64,000 nt of DNA from Geosporobacter ferrireducens (GTDB taxonomy: Bacteria > Bacillota > Clostridia > Peptostreptococcales > Thermotaleaceae). The stretch is taken from positions 1,054,001 to 1,118,000 of the forward strand of contig NZ_CP017269.1 in assembly GCF_001750685.1 (NCBI RefSeq), given 5' to 3'. The notes beneath the pieces are model-generated. The model worked only from the letters and a program-made list of their open reading frames with translations. It ran no database searches and had not been told where the DNA came from. Positions 6,460 to 15,327 of the stretch are shown piece by piece. A program made the translations under genes and the position numbers. Within the stretch, counting starts at the first letter, position 1; each line of letters starts with the position of its first letter.

Positions 6460-8301
6460 ATGAAAAATTTACGGCAAAAGTTCTCCATTATCTATCTTTG
6501 TCTCGTAATAATGATTGCTATTTTAGGAATAGTTTCTGTATTAAACTTTTATAATCTTAGCAAAACAATTGACGGTCTAATGACTGATAACTATGAAAGC
6601 TTAAAAATTATAAATAATATGATTGAAGCTCTCGAAAGACAAGACAGCGCTATACTAACCTATACCAGCGGAAACCGGGAACTTGGTTTAAATGATTTCA
6701 ATGCAAATATTGATAAATTCCTGATGTGGTATTACAAAGAACAAAATAATATTACAGAAGCAGGGGAACGGGAACTGGTAGATCAAATAAAAGAGCATTA
6801 TATGAAATATATTAACGCATTTCATCAGCTCTCAGAACTCTCTGATGAAAAAAATCAGACCTATATAATGGAATATTATACGACTGTCATTCATCCAATT
6901 TTCTTACTGTTAAAAGACGATCTACAGACGTTATGGGATATAAATGAAACTGCTATGTTTCGTGGAAAAGCTAGGACAACTGAAAATGCCCAGACCTCTA
7001 CCTATTTAATTCTGTTTACCTCTGTGATCGCCGCTGTAGGTGGTTTTTTTACATCAAGATTCTTCGCCAACAAATTCACTAGACCTGTTGAGCATTTAAC
7101 GAAATCTATGAAAGAAGTTCAAGCTGGAAATCTCGATACGCGAATTGATGTTGTATCCGATGATGAAATTGGACAGTTATCTGCAGAGTTTAATAAAATG
7201 ACAGAAAAGCTTCTGCTATTTGAACGAAGTACACTAGGAGAAGTAATGATGGAAAAGAGCAAATCATTGGCTATTATAAAGAGTATAGCTGATCCGCTGA
7301 TGGTTTTAGACAATGACTACAGAATTCTAGTTGTTAACAAAGCATTTGAAAGTGTCTTTCAGGCAAAAGAAACCCAGGTGCATAAAAAACATTTTCTTGA
7401 AATCGTAAGAATGAGTGAATTGTATGACTATATCTCATCTATATTATCTGAAAGCAATACTCAGCATAAGGAAAATATTTTTTATCTGGAGTTTGGAAAA
7501 GAGCATTACTACTTTAATATCATCGTCAATAAAGTTAAGGATATCGAATCTAAGATGAATGGCATTGTCGTTCTTTTTCAAAATGTGACTGAATTAAAAG
7601 AGCTGGAAAAAATGAAAACTAATTTCATATCTACAATTTCTCATGAATTTAAAACACCGCTAACGTCGATCATGATGGGCACAAGCTTGTTAACAGACTG
7701 TACCTTAGGTAAACTAAATACTGCACAAAAAAATGTTCTATCGTCTATGGAGGAGGACGGCCAAAGATTAGCCAACTTAGTAGATGACTTATTGTATCTG
7801 TCAAAACTTGAATCTGCGAGATTTGTCTACGATATGCTGCCTGCTGAAATTGATAGCATTATTAAAAGTACAATCAAACCCTTTTATATACAAGCAGCAA
7901 ATAAAAAGATAGATCTGCAGTATTCAGTTGAGCAGAAATTACCTAAAGTGTGCGTTGATCAAGAAAAAATTACATGGGTCCTCAATAACTTGATAGGAAA
8001 TGCTATTAAGTATACAAAAGCAAATGATATAATTTCTATACAGGTTTATAAGCAGAATGATAAAGTATATATTTCTGTAAAAGATACTGGAATTGGTATT
8101 CCTGAGGAATATTTGGATAGGATTTTTGAGCAATTTGTACAGGTTGAAAACTCAGATCTCGAGATAAGGGGAACTGGTCTCGGTTTATCCATTGCAAAGG
8201 AAATTGTAACTGCGCATGGTGGAGAAATCTGGTGCGAAAGCATGCTTGATGCAGGCAGTTGTTTTACTTTTACACTCCCTGTCTATCGCGTAAATACCTA
8301 A
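6460..8301 (+). CDS. Membrane sensor histidine kinase with HAMP and PAS domains
   Basis: A 613-residue kinase: transmembrane helix at about 8-29, a four-helix-bundle-like extracellular sensor (about 30-175) with the motif NMIEALERQDSA, a second membrane helix at about 177-198, HAMP (about 199-250), PAS (about 265-375), a HisKA H-box with H395 in ISHEFKTPLTS, and HATPase_c with an N box (NNLIGNAIKYT) and G boxes (DTGIGI, GTGLGLSIA). It is a clear paralogue of the kinase at 13377-15227, sharing the sensor motif and domain order. The response regulator gene follows 41 bases later. The signal is unknown; proximity to the potassium locus suggests an ionic or envelope cue. Confidence 0.93.
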   Translation: MKNLRQKFSIIYLCLVIMIAILGIVSVLNFYNLSKTIDGLMTDNYESLKIINNMIEALERQDSAILTYTSGNRELGLNDFNANIDKFLMWYYKEQNNITEAGERELVDQIKEHYMKYINAFHQLSELSDEKNQTYIMEYYTTVIHPIFLLLKDDLQTLWDINETAMFRGKARTTENAQTSTYLILFTSVIAAVGGFFTSRFFANKFTRPVEHLTKSMKEVQAGNLDTRIDVVSDDEIGQLSAEFNKMTEKLLLFERSTLGEVMMEKSKSLAIIKSIADPLMVLDNDYRILVVNKAFESVFQAKETQVHKKHFLEIVRMSELYDYISSILSESNTQHKENIFYLEFGKEHYYFNIIVNKVKDIESKMNGIVVLFQNVTELKELEKMKTNFISTISHEFKTPLTSIMMGTSLLTDCTLGKLNTAQKNVLSSMEEDGQRLANLVDDLLYLSKLESARFVYDMLPAEIDSIIKSTIKPFYIQAANKKIDLQYSVEQKLPKVCVDQEKITWVLNNLIGNAIKYTKANDIISIQVYKQNDKVYISVKDTGIGIPEEYLDRIFEQFVQVENSDLEIRGTGLGLSIAKEIVTAHGGEIWCESMLDAGSCFTFTLPVYRVNT

Positions 8302-8342
8302 ATAAAAACTTAAATGAATGATCAATGTGGGGTGATCTTCCA

Positions 8343-8924
8343 ATGAAAAAAGTCCTTGTAGCCGATGATACAAAAAATATAAGATGCTTGCTAGCTACCT
8401 GCCTTGAGCATGAAGGTTTTGTTGTTATCAGTGTAGAAAATGGGTCGGAGGCTCTAGAAGCCTTTCAAACAGATGTTTTTGATCTAGCATTTTTGGATAT
8501 TAAAATGCCTAAAATCAGCGGTACAGAAGTACTACGCCAGATAAGGGAACTTGGAATTCAAACACCAGTTATTATCATAACTGCCTTCGCAACAATCAAA
8601 AATGCTGTTGAGTGTACACAAATGGGAGCTGTTGCGTATTTGCAAAAACCTTTTACAACGAACCGGATCAAACAAGTCTTAACAGAAATCACAGAAATGC
8701 AAAATCAGAATACTTCTGTCGAAAACCTGCTAGCATTATGTAATGAAAAAATTGCCCTTCGTGATTTTGAAGGTGCTCTAGCTATCTTGAAGAAAGCACT
8801 TTCCTTAGATCCTTCCAATGGACAAATTTATGCCTTGTTATCGCAAACCTATGGTCTTCTAGGAAACACTGCCGATGCCAAGAAATTTGCGGATATTCAT
8901 AAAGTGTTTGAAGGACGGGACTAG
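8343..8924 (+). CDS. Response regulator with TPR output domain
   Basis: The ATG at 8343 follows GGGGTGAT; an upstream in-frame ATG lies inside that site. The receiver (about 1-120) has the acidic pair D8/D9, phospho-acceptor D52 in FLDIKMP, T in IITAFA and K in LQKPF. Instead of a DNA-binding domain, residues 125-193 form TPR-like helices (FEGALAILKKALSLDPSNG, then YALLSQTYGLLGNTADAKKF). It is probably the partner of the upstream kinase and acts by protein contacts. A paralogue lies in the convergent potassium operon at 12301-12984. Confidence 0.9.
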   Translation: MKKVLVADDTKNIRCLLATCLEHEGFVVISVENGSEALEAFQTDVFDLAFLDIKMPKISGTEVLRQIRELGIQTPVIIITAFATIKNAVECTQMGAVAYLQKPFTTNRIKQVLTEITEMQNQNTSVENLLALCNEKIALRDFEGALAILKKALSLDPSNGQIYALLSQTYGLLGNTADAKKFADIHKVFEGRD

Positions 8925-8957
8925 TCCTATCTATCCCTATGAATTTATAAAGAAACG

Positions 8958-8991
8958 AAAAATTCCTATAGCTTCATATAGGAATTTTTTT
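8958..8991. terminator. Bidirectional terminator between the TPR regulator and the potassium operon
   Basis: A hairpin with arms AAAAATTCCTATA and TATAGGAATTTTT and an AT-rich loop, between convergent stop codons, with T tracts on both strands. Confidence 0.85.
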
Positions 8992-9000
8992 GCAATACCA

Positions 9001-9651
9001 CTATGCTTTCTTTTCTATTTTCTGTATATCATCATTATTGCCTACTACCACCAGGATATCATCATCGCAGATAATATCTTGAGCACTTGGTGAAATATTG
9101 ATTTTTGACTTGCTTTTAATTGCCATTATATTTACACCAAATTTATCTCTCACATTTATAGTTTGAAGACTTTTTCCAATCCATCCCTTTAACGGTGTTA
9201 TTTCAACAATACTATAATCCGGTGCAAGCTCAATGTAGTCTAGGATATTCGAGGAAACAAGATTGTGCGCCACCCTTACCCCCATCTCCCTTTCCGGGAG
9301 CACAACCCGGTCTGCTCCGGTTTTATAAAGGATTTTTGCATGAAGCTCGTTTTGTGCCTTGGCCAATACATAGTCCACACCTAACTCTTTTACCAATAAG
9401 GTAATCAAAATAGAAGATTGTATATCTGAGCCAATGGTAATTACTGCCACATCGAAATTCCTTACACCAAGAGACTTTAATGCCGCTTCATCTGTAGCAT
9501 CCAATTGTACTGCATGGGTAACGGAATCTGCTAATTCCTGTATCACATCCTCATCTCGATCAACTGCCAGTACATCATGACCCAGTCCATAAAGCGCTCT
9601 AGCTACACTGGAGCCAAACCTTCCACAGCCGATTACTACAAATTGTTTCAT
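9001..9651 (-). CDS. KtrA/TrkA-type potassium channel regulatory subunit (RCK_N + RCK_C)
   Basis: A 216-residue peripheral membrane regulator of the KtrA/KtrC type. The RCK_N Rossmann domain (1-125) starts VVIGCGRFGSSVA (GxGxxG) with the acidic VDRDED at strand 2 for nucleotide binding. The RCK_C domain (about 135-216) begins near YSIVEITPLKGWIGKSL. Such subunits form octameric rings gating Ktr channels with ATP/ADP, and RCK_C domains of KtrA/KtrC bind c-di-AMP in Firmicutes. It is the last gene of the operon, 62 bases after trkH, and ends at a terminator. Confidence 0.9.
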   Translation of the reverse strand: MKQFVVIGCGRFGSSVARALYGLGHDVLAVDRDEDVIQELADSVTHAVQLDATDEAALKSLGVRNFDVAVITIGSDIQSSILITLLVKELGVDYVLAKAQNELHAKILYKTGADRVVLPEREMGVRVAHNLVSSNILDYIELAPDYSIVEITPLKGWIGKSLQTINVRDKFGVNIMAIKSKSKINISPSAQDIICDDDILVVVGNNDDIQKIEKKA

Positions 9652-9713
9652 TGTATTCCCCCTTAATCGTAAGTGCTCGTTATAGATTTTCGTTTCCTGG
9701 CTTAACCATTGTG

Positions 9714-11204
9714 TTAGCTTATTTTAGGTTTTCGCTTTGTAATAATTCTTATATCCTTGATTATTTTCAAACCTGCAAAGAACACTACTAAAAATTCCAG
9801 CCTCCCCAGCATCATTCCGGCAATTTGTGCCCACAATACCATACCCGGCAGATCTGGCGCCGTAATCCCTACAGAAAGGCCGACTGTACCTAAAGTCGAG
9901 GCATACTCAAACATCGAATCCTGCAAGGAGTATCCATGAGCAAGCATTACAAGCACACCTGCAGCATAGGTAATCATGTACAGCATGGCAAAGTTACATA
10001 TCTCTAAAGCATGATTTGGAGACACATAATACTTCCCTTCCGGACGAATCACATAGTTTTGTCTGACCACATTTTGGGGTAGCAGGTATCCTTTGATGTT
10101 CCATACAAGGGATTTTAACATAATATATACTCTATACTGCTTGAGTCCGCCAGCTGTAGAACCCGCACCTCCACCGATAATCATGATCGTAATCATGATA
10201 AATATTGCAAAGCTGTCCCAATCACCATATCCTACTGTCGAATATCCTGTTGTAGTCAAGGCAGATGTTAACTCAAAAATAGCTACACGAATCCCTTTTC
10301 CTGCAGCACCATATAATTTCAAAAGAGAAAAATATACCGTAAATGGTATAGCAACCGCCAAAGCAAGAAACATAAAACGTATCTCACCAATTTGAAAAAA
10401 TCTTTTTACTTCACCCTTTAAGAGTAAATAATGGGCAGCAAAGTTTGTTGTTCCGAAAAACATTAAAATAATTGTAATGAGTTCAATAGGCAAGCTTTCA
10501 TAGGCACCAATGCTATCAGGATTTGTTGAAAAGCCGCCTGTAGATACAGCCGAAATCGAATGATTAACTGCATCAAACCACGGCATACCCGCTAAGATAT
10601 ATAGAATCACTCCCGAGGTAATATATCCTATATAAATAATCATAATTAACTTTGTAGATCTTGCTACATTGGGCAGTAATTTGTCTGATCTCCCCTCTGC
10701 ATGATACAAGCCTAATCCATGGGGACCAATAATAGCAGACAACATGATGACGGCAAGACCTGCCCCGCCAATAAACTGCATCAGACTTCTCCAAAGCAAA
10801 AATATGTGGGAAGTCTCTGTAACATCAACCACCGAAAGTCCCGTAGTCGTTAATCCACTGACAGCTTCAAACATAGCCTGGGTAAAATTCAACTTTCCGG
10901 AGAGTATAAAAGGCATGGAGGAGAATATGGCAGCACTAACCCAAGCCATGAGAACAATCACACCGCCCTCATGCAGAGTCAGTGTGGCCTCTTCCCCGTA
11001 TTTCATAACCCTTCTCATACCATAGCCTAGCACGATTGCAATCAGAGAGGGAACCACAAAGTACCTGACCTCATGTATTTCTGTTCTATAAATAGGCAGA
11101 AGCAGCAACGGTATCAATAAAGCTAGTCCTATCCCTATAATAATCGTTCCTACATAGCCAATGATCAACTGGTATCTGTCTTTTAGCTGTTCGATGTATA
11201 ACAC
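9714..11204 (-). CDS. trkH: TrkH/KtrB-family potassium uptake channel subunit
   Basis: A 496-residue polytopic membrane protein with about ten to twelve hydrophobic segments forming the four M1-P-M2 repeats of the SKT family. Pore-loop signatures are visible: AVSGLTTTGLSVVD, SISAVSTGGFSTNP, LTSALTTTGYSTVG and ASTLGTVGLSVG, each with the filter glycine. The membrane gate segment GGGAGSTAGGLKQYR is also present. It imports potassium (or Na+/K+) driven by the membrane potential or ion gradients. It begins two bases after the stop of the RCK gene upstream, so it is tightly coupled to two TrkA-type genes before it and one after it. Confidence 0.95.
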   Translation of the reverse strand: MLYIEQLKDRYQLIIGYVGTIIIGIGLALLIPLLLLPIYRTEIHEVRYFVVPSLIAIVLGYGMRRVMKYGEEATLTLHEGGVIVLMAWVSAAIFSSMPFILSGKLNFTQAMFEAVSGLTTTGLSVVDVTETSHIFLLWRSLMQFIGGAGLAVIMLSAIIGPHGLGLYHAEGRSDKLLPNVARSTKLIMIIYIGYITSGVILYILAGMPWFDAVNHSISAVSTGGFSTNPDSIGAYESLPIELITIILMFFGTTNFAAHYLLLKGEVKRFFQIGEIRFMFLALAVAIPFTVYFSLLKLYGAAGKGIRVAIFELTSALTTTGYSTVGYGDWDSFAIFIMITIMIIGGGAGSTAGGLKQYRVYIMLKSLVWNIKGYLLPQNVVRQNYVIRPEGKYYVSPNHALEICNFAMLYMITYAAGVLVMLAHGYSLQDSMFEYASTLGTVGLSVGITAPDLPGMVLWAQIAGMMLGRLEFLVVFFAGLKIIKDIRIITKRKPKIS

Positions 11205-11205
11205 C

Positions 11206-11871
11206 TTAATCTGTCCTTCCTCTTATTGTTTTTAGTACATCCGACTGCACCATCGGAAGACATAGAATAATGAGCTTATCGTCTTCTTCAACAACCGTAT
11301 CTCCCCTTGGGATCACAGCCTGCTCCCTTCTGATAATACAGCCTATGGTCACATCTCTCGGAAACTCGATTTCCTTAAGTCTCTTTCCAACCGTCGGAAA
11401 ATCCGGGCTTACTTCAATCTCCATTGCGGTAACCTTTCCCTCTTCAATCGGGAACAGGTTCGTAATATCATCTACAGAGATCTTTTGTTCAATGAAGGAA
11501 GAAATAATATCTGCCGTGCTGATTACATTATTTACTCCCAGCTTTCTGAATATATCAATATTTTTAGGATCATTTACCATAGCAAAGGTCTTTTTAACCT
11601 TAAACATTTTTTCTGCAATCTGGCAGATTACCAGATTATTCGGATCTTCCGTCGTCAAGGCAATCACCATATCCGCATAGGCTACTCCTGCATCTTCTAA
11701 AATATAGGGCTTTGTTCCATCTCCATGAACGATGTTTGCCTGATGCATGCGTGCAAGCTTCTTGCAGTATTCTGCATCATGATTAATGATGGTAACACTA
11801 TATCCCTTGGAAACAAAGGATTTCGTTAGGAAGTGCACCTGCTTTCCTCCGCCTACGATTACAATATTCAT
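11206..11871 (-). CDS. TrkA-type RCK protein (RCK_N + RCK_C)
   Basis: A 221-residue regulator with a Rossmann RCK_N domain (1-125) and an RCK_C domain (about 140-217, VTAMEIEVSPDFPTVGKRL...). The nucleotide loop reads IVGGGKQVHFL, so the third glycine of GxGxxG is replaced, and strand 2 ends NHDAE rather than a simple acidic residue. Nucleotide preference may therefore differ from the KtrA-type protein in the same operon. Its ATG overlaps the stop of the preceding RCK_N-only gene by four bases. Confidence 0.88.
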   Translation of the reverse strand: MNIVIVGGGKQVHFLTKSFVSKGYSVTIINHDAEYCKKLARMHQANIVHGDGTKPYILEDAGVAYADMVIALTTEDPNNLVICQIAEKMFKVKKTFAMVNDPKNIDIFRKLGVNNVISTADIISSFIEQKISVDDITNLFPIEEGKVTAMEIEVSPDFPTVGKRLKEIEFPRDVTIGCIIRREQAVIPRGDTVVEEDDKLIILCLPMVQSDVLKTIRGRTD

Positions 11872-12320
11872 TTCAGGTCCTCCGTTTCCTCTCCAATAAT
11901 ATTATTCCTCAATGCTTCTGCCGAAAGAATTGTGGGGCAAAGGGTTTCAATGTCCAGCTGTTCATATATCTGCTGTCTTGAAGGCTCAAATAAACGAGCA
12001 ATCACTTTTGGCACATGATAGATTGTCTTAGCAATCTGAGCAATCATAACATTGGTATTGTCATCATCAGTAGTGGCAACGACAACATCGGCCTTATCGA
12101 TTTTAGCGCGGAGCAGTGAATCGATTTCAATGGCGTCCGCTTCAAGAGTAAAGCCGCTAAAATCATTGGATAGACGGTGAAAAGCATATTCATTCTTATC
12201 GATGACTACAACACTTTTTCTAGCCTTTGAAAGCAGTCTAGCCAGATGAGAGCCTAATCTGCCGCAGCCCACAATAATGATATATTCGTCCCGCTCCTGC
12301 TTAGTTGTCATTTTTGTCAT
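11868..12320 (-). CDS. Single-domain TrkA-N (RCK_N) protein
   Basis: A 150-residue protein holding only the RCK_N Rossmann domain: IIIVGCGRLGSHLARLL (intact GxGxxG), VVVIDKNEYAF with the acidic strand-2 end, and ADAIEIDSL followed by VVVATTDDDN. No RCK_C domain follows, so it cannot bind c-di-AMP through that module. With the adjacent two-domain protein it could form a split TrkA, since E. coli TrkA has two tandem RCK units. It overlaps the preceding response regulator by 20 bases and the next gene by four, pointing to tight co-translation. Confidence 0.88.
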   Translation of the reverse strand: MTKMTTKQERDEYIIIVGCGRLGSHLARLLSKARKSVVVIDKNEYAFHRLSNDFSGFTLEADAIEIDSLLRAKIDKADVVVATTDDDNTNVMIAQIAKTIYHVPKVIARLFEPSRQQIYEQLDIETLCPTILSAEALRNNIIGEETEDLK

Positions 12321-12984
12321 CTCCTAGCTCCATACCTCTTTGTGTATACTTCCATTGAGCAGTTCTCTCCAGGTTCTTGGATGCAGGTTCATAGGATGGG
12401 TCTAATGCTAAGGCAGCACGATAGTGCATCTGTGCTTTCTGTATTTCCTTTCCGTATTCAGCCAATATACCTAATAAGTTATGCGGCTCCGGAGCGTCTA
12501 CTTCCATGGCTATCGCTTTTTTTAAGAATCCTTCTGCTTTGCCATACGAACCTTCAATAATGCATTTTTTGGCAAAGCCGATGATATCCTTAAAAGACTC
12601 TAACTTGTCTTCCTTCAAAGTCTGCCTGTCTAAAACTTCCTTTACAATATTTCTGATTTCTTCTGGTGTAAAGGGTTTGCTGATAAAGTCGATCGCTCCT
12701 AGCTTCATAGCTTCAACAGCTCTTTCAATCGTTCCATAGGCCGTCATCATGATGACATCTACACGGCTGCCCTTTTCTCTCATCTTTTCCAGTACCTGCA
12801 TTCCTGTGAGTCCAGGCATCTTGATATCTAATAACACAAGATCATAATCTGCGGACATAAGCTTCTGCAGTGCTTCTTCCCCATTTACAGCAATGTCTAT
12901 TTTACAAACTTGATCTCTCAAACAGTGCGTTAAGGTCATTCTGATATTTTTTTCATCATCAACCACTAAAATTTTTTTATCCAT
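12301..12984 (-). CDS. Response regulator with TPR output domain (potassium operon)
   Basis: A 227-residue protein. The receiver (1-120) has D9/D10, phospho-acceptor D53 in LLDIKMP, T in MMTAYG and K in ISKPF. The C-terminal part (about 140-215) contains TPR-like repeats, for example YGKAEGFLKKAIAMEVDAPE and KAQMHYRAALALDPSYEP, with no helix-turn-helix. It is paralogous to the convergent regulator at 8343-8924. Being two bases downstream of a CheY-like gene and overlapping an RCK gene, its output may be physical control of the potassium channel or of its regulatory subunits; that is inference. Confidence 0.9.
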   Translation of the reverse strand: MDKKILVVDDEKNIRMTLTHCLRDQVCKIDIAVNGEEALQKLMSADYDLVLLDIKMPGLTGMQVLEKMREKGSRVDVIMMTAYGTIERAVEAMKLGAIDFISKPFTPEEIRNIVKEVLDRQTLKEDKLESFKDIIGFAKKCIIEGSYGKAEGFLKKAIAMEVDAPEPHNLLGILAEYGKEIQKAQMHYRAALALDPSYEPASKNLERTAQWKYTQRGMELGDDKNDN

Positions 12985-12986
12985 AT

Positions 12987-13358
12987 TTATATAGCCTCCT
13001 TTAAATACTTATCTAATATTTTTTTTATTTGATCTGGAGTAAAAGGCTTCGTAATGTAATCACTGCCTCCTACCGCTAAAGCTTTTTCAATATCTTCTCT
13101 TTGCGTCTTGGCGCTCATAAAAATGATGGGAATATTTTTCGTTGAAACTTGATCTTTTAATGCTTCGCAGACCAAATATCCGCTCATTTTTGGAAGTACA
13201 ATATCCAAAAAAATCAAGTCCGGCATGTAATCTTGCGCGATATCTATTGCCTCAATGCCATTGATTGCCACTTGTGTTTCATAACCACTTTTTTGCAGAT
13301 ACATTTTAAGGGTTAGAATTATATTTTTCTCATCATCTACGATCAATATCTTTTTCAT
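12987..13358 (-). CDS. CheY-like single-domain response regulator
   Basis: A 123-residue stand-alone receiver: acidic D8/D9, phospho-acceptor D52 in IFLDIVLPKMSG, S in IFMSAKTQRED and K in ITKPF. It has no output domain. It lies between the histidine kinase gene (18 bases upstream) and the TPR regulator (2 bases downstream). It may be a phosphate sink, an intermediate in a relay, or a direct effector by protein contact. Confidence 0.92.
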   Translation of the reverse strand: MKKILIVDDEKNIILTLKMYLQKSGYETQVAINGIEAIDIAQDYMPDLIFLDIVLPKMSGYLVCEALKDQVSTKNIPIIFMSAKTQREDIEKALAVGGSDYITKPFTPDQIKKILDKYLKEAI

Positions 13359-13376
13359 GTTCGATCCCCTTTACCC

Positions 13377-15227
13377 TTATCTCCCTAAATTCAAAGTGAA
13401 ATAAAAAATACTGCCTTCATCTGGCTGACTCTTAACCCATATTTCTCCACCGTGGGCATGGATAATTTCTTTGCTAATAGCTAAACCCAAACCGGTTCCG
13501 CCGGGTGTCTCTCCATTATCATCTTTCACCTGGATAAATTTCTCAAATATCTTCTGTTGATAATCCTCTGGAATGCCCTTCCCATTATCAGAAACAGATA
13601 TTAACATCTTATTGGCCGTTTCCCGGGCGGATATTTCAATTTTTCCGGTTCCGTCTGCAGGGGTGTATTTAAGCGCATTTCCAATAAGATTGGTTAAGAC
13701 TAAGGAAATCTTATTATAATCAGCTTTGACCGTTGAAAGCTCCTCTCTTATATTGATCTGAATATCAATTTTTTTATCTTTTGCAATCATATGGAATGGC
13801 TTTACTGCACTCTCTGCCATATCTTTTATATGATGTACTTCCATATCCATCTGTATTTTTCCAGATTCTATTCTCGATAGATCCAGCAAATCACTCACCA
13901 GATTTTTTAGTCGTTCACTGTCTTCTTGAATCACTTCCAGCAGTTCTTTTTGATCTCTATTAATGGAACCGGGAGTCTCATCAAGCAATAGACCTACCCC
14001 CATTCCAATGGATGTTAATGGTGTTCGGAATTCATGGGATACAGTAGAGACAAAATCTGATTTAATTTGATCGACCTCCTTCAGTTTCGTTACATCTTGA
14101 AGCAACGTTACAACCCCTATATTCTCCCCATCTCTCGTGCGGATAGGCGTTACATTCATTCGATAATGCTTTTTTTCATTTTCATGATTAATTGTTATAT
14201 CTGTATATTTTTTAAAATTATCCATATTGTCTTTACTTTTAACTTTATCGATAATATTAAAAACAGCCTCCCTTTTAATTACTTCAAGAAAATGCTTATT
14301 GAGTACTTCCTTTTCCCGTATTCCCAATGCTGTTTCCGCAGCTCTGTTTACCAATAGCAGCTTGTGTTCATCATTGGTAACAATAATCCCATCACTGATG
14401 CTTTCAACAATTGCTTCAGCCTTTTGTTTTTCATCCATTAGCTTTTTTACATTTAATTGATCAAAGGATTGCAGTTTTTTTGCCATTACATTAAATTCTT
14501 GAGCAAGTTCAGCGATTTCATCCCTTCCATTAATATCAAGCTGCTGCTTATAATCTCCCTCCGCAATTTTTCTTGTTTTTTCAATAAGATCATATACCGG
14601 ATTTACAATCTTATTGGTTAAATAAATGGCTATTCCTAAACCAATTAGTATCGTAACGGATGAAACGATTATAGTATAGAAAGAAGCATTGGTTGAAATA
14701 CTGTGGGCTGTATCTTTTCGTAAAATCATTCCCTCCTGGTTTAAATTTTGAAGATATCTACAGGCATCCTTGGTCTCTTCAAAGAGGGGCAGAATCTCGT
14801 TATAGTAATATTCTCTTGCTTCACCGGCTCCTTTGTTCGTTTGCATATCTACTAACATTGCAAATTCATCAATATATTTCGTATATAGTCTGTGGATCTG
14901 ATCCAAGTTCGCCTTCTCTCCAGGCTCAGTAATATTATCCTCTGCCCGGGATAACCACTTCAAAAATTCAATCTCATTCTCCCTAAAATTCTGGGTTGCA
15001 ACTTGATCTGAAGAAAACATATATGCCAATTCAGCACTATCCTGCCGTTCTAAGGCCACAATCATATTTTGAGCCGCAACAATACTCCTGTAATTCGACT
15101 GCATAATATTCTCTATCGAATTACTCAAACGGTTAAAGGTTGTTATTGACCAAATGCTGCTAACAGCTAAAACCATAAATACAAGAATAAAAGCACCAAT
15201 GATTTTAAACTTTATTCCTTTTTTCAT
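13377..15227 (-). CDS. Membrane sensor histidine kinase with HAMP and PAS, first gene of the potassium operon
   Basis: The ATG at 15227 follows AAGGTGAC; the frame is open eight codons further. The 616-residue kinase has two membrane helices (about 8-30 and 178-200) flanking a helical sensor with NMIVALERQDSA, then HAMP (about 201-255), PAS (about 270-385), the H-box VSHEFRTPLTS with H398, and HATPase_c with NLIGNALKYT, DNGKGI and GTGLGLAIS. It is paralogous to the kinase at 6460-8301. Placement directly after a c-di-AMP riboswitch and before receiver and Trk genes suggests it senses turgor, ionic or potassium-related conditions. Confidence 0.93.
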   Translation of the reverse strand: MKKGIKFKIIGAFILVFMVLAVSSIWSITTFNRLSNSIENIMQSNYRSIVAAQNMIVALERQDSAELAYMFSSDQVATQNFRENEIEFLKWLSRAEDNITEPGEKANLDQIHRLYTKYIDEFAMLVDMQTNKGAGEAREYYYNEILPLFEETKDACRYLQNLNQEGMILRKDTAHSISTNASFYTIIVSSVTILIGLGIAIYLTNKIVNPVYDLIEKTRKIAEGDYKQQLDINGRDEIAELAQEFNVMAKKLQSFDQLNVKKLMDEKQKAEAIVESISDGIIVTNDEHKLLLVNRAAETALGIREKEVLNKHFLEVIKREAVFNIIDKVKSKDNMDNFKKYTDITINHENEKKHYRMNVTPIRTRDGENIGVVTLLQDVTKLKEVDQIKSDFVSTVSHEFRTPLTSIGMGVGLLLDETPGSINRDQKELLEVIQEDSERLKNLVSDLLDLSRIESGKIQMDMEVHHIKDMAESAVKPFHMIAKDKKIDIQINIREELSTVKADYNKISLVLTNLIGNALKYTPADGTGKIEISARETANKMLISVSDNGKGIPEDYQQKIFEKFIQVKDDNGETPGGTGLGLAISKEIIHAHGGEIWVKSQPDEGSIFYFTLNLGR

Positions 15228-15302
15228 AATGTCACCTTCGAATATCCTCATTTTTAATTATTATGCTTAACAATGTATTCAACTATTATATTTAGTAATA
15301 AT

Positions 15303-15327
15303 AAAAAACCATAGAGATCTATGGTTC
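15303..15327 (-). terminator. Riboswitch expression-platform terminator
   Basis: On the minus strand the hairpin AACCATAGA/TCTATGGTT is followed by TTTTTT, about 75 bases before the kinase start codon. It is the likely switchable element of the riboswitch. Confidence 0.85.

Noticed and set aside
10093-10395. Long plus-strand frames opposite trkH and the RCK genes (also 11270-11680)
   Set aside because: Antisense shadows of well-supported genes, with no ribosome-binding site or recognisable protein.
9001-15227. KdpDE-type potassium sensor system
   Set aside because: The kinase lacks the KdpD Usp/KdpD domains and neither regulator has a DNA-binding domain; no kdpABC genes are present.
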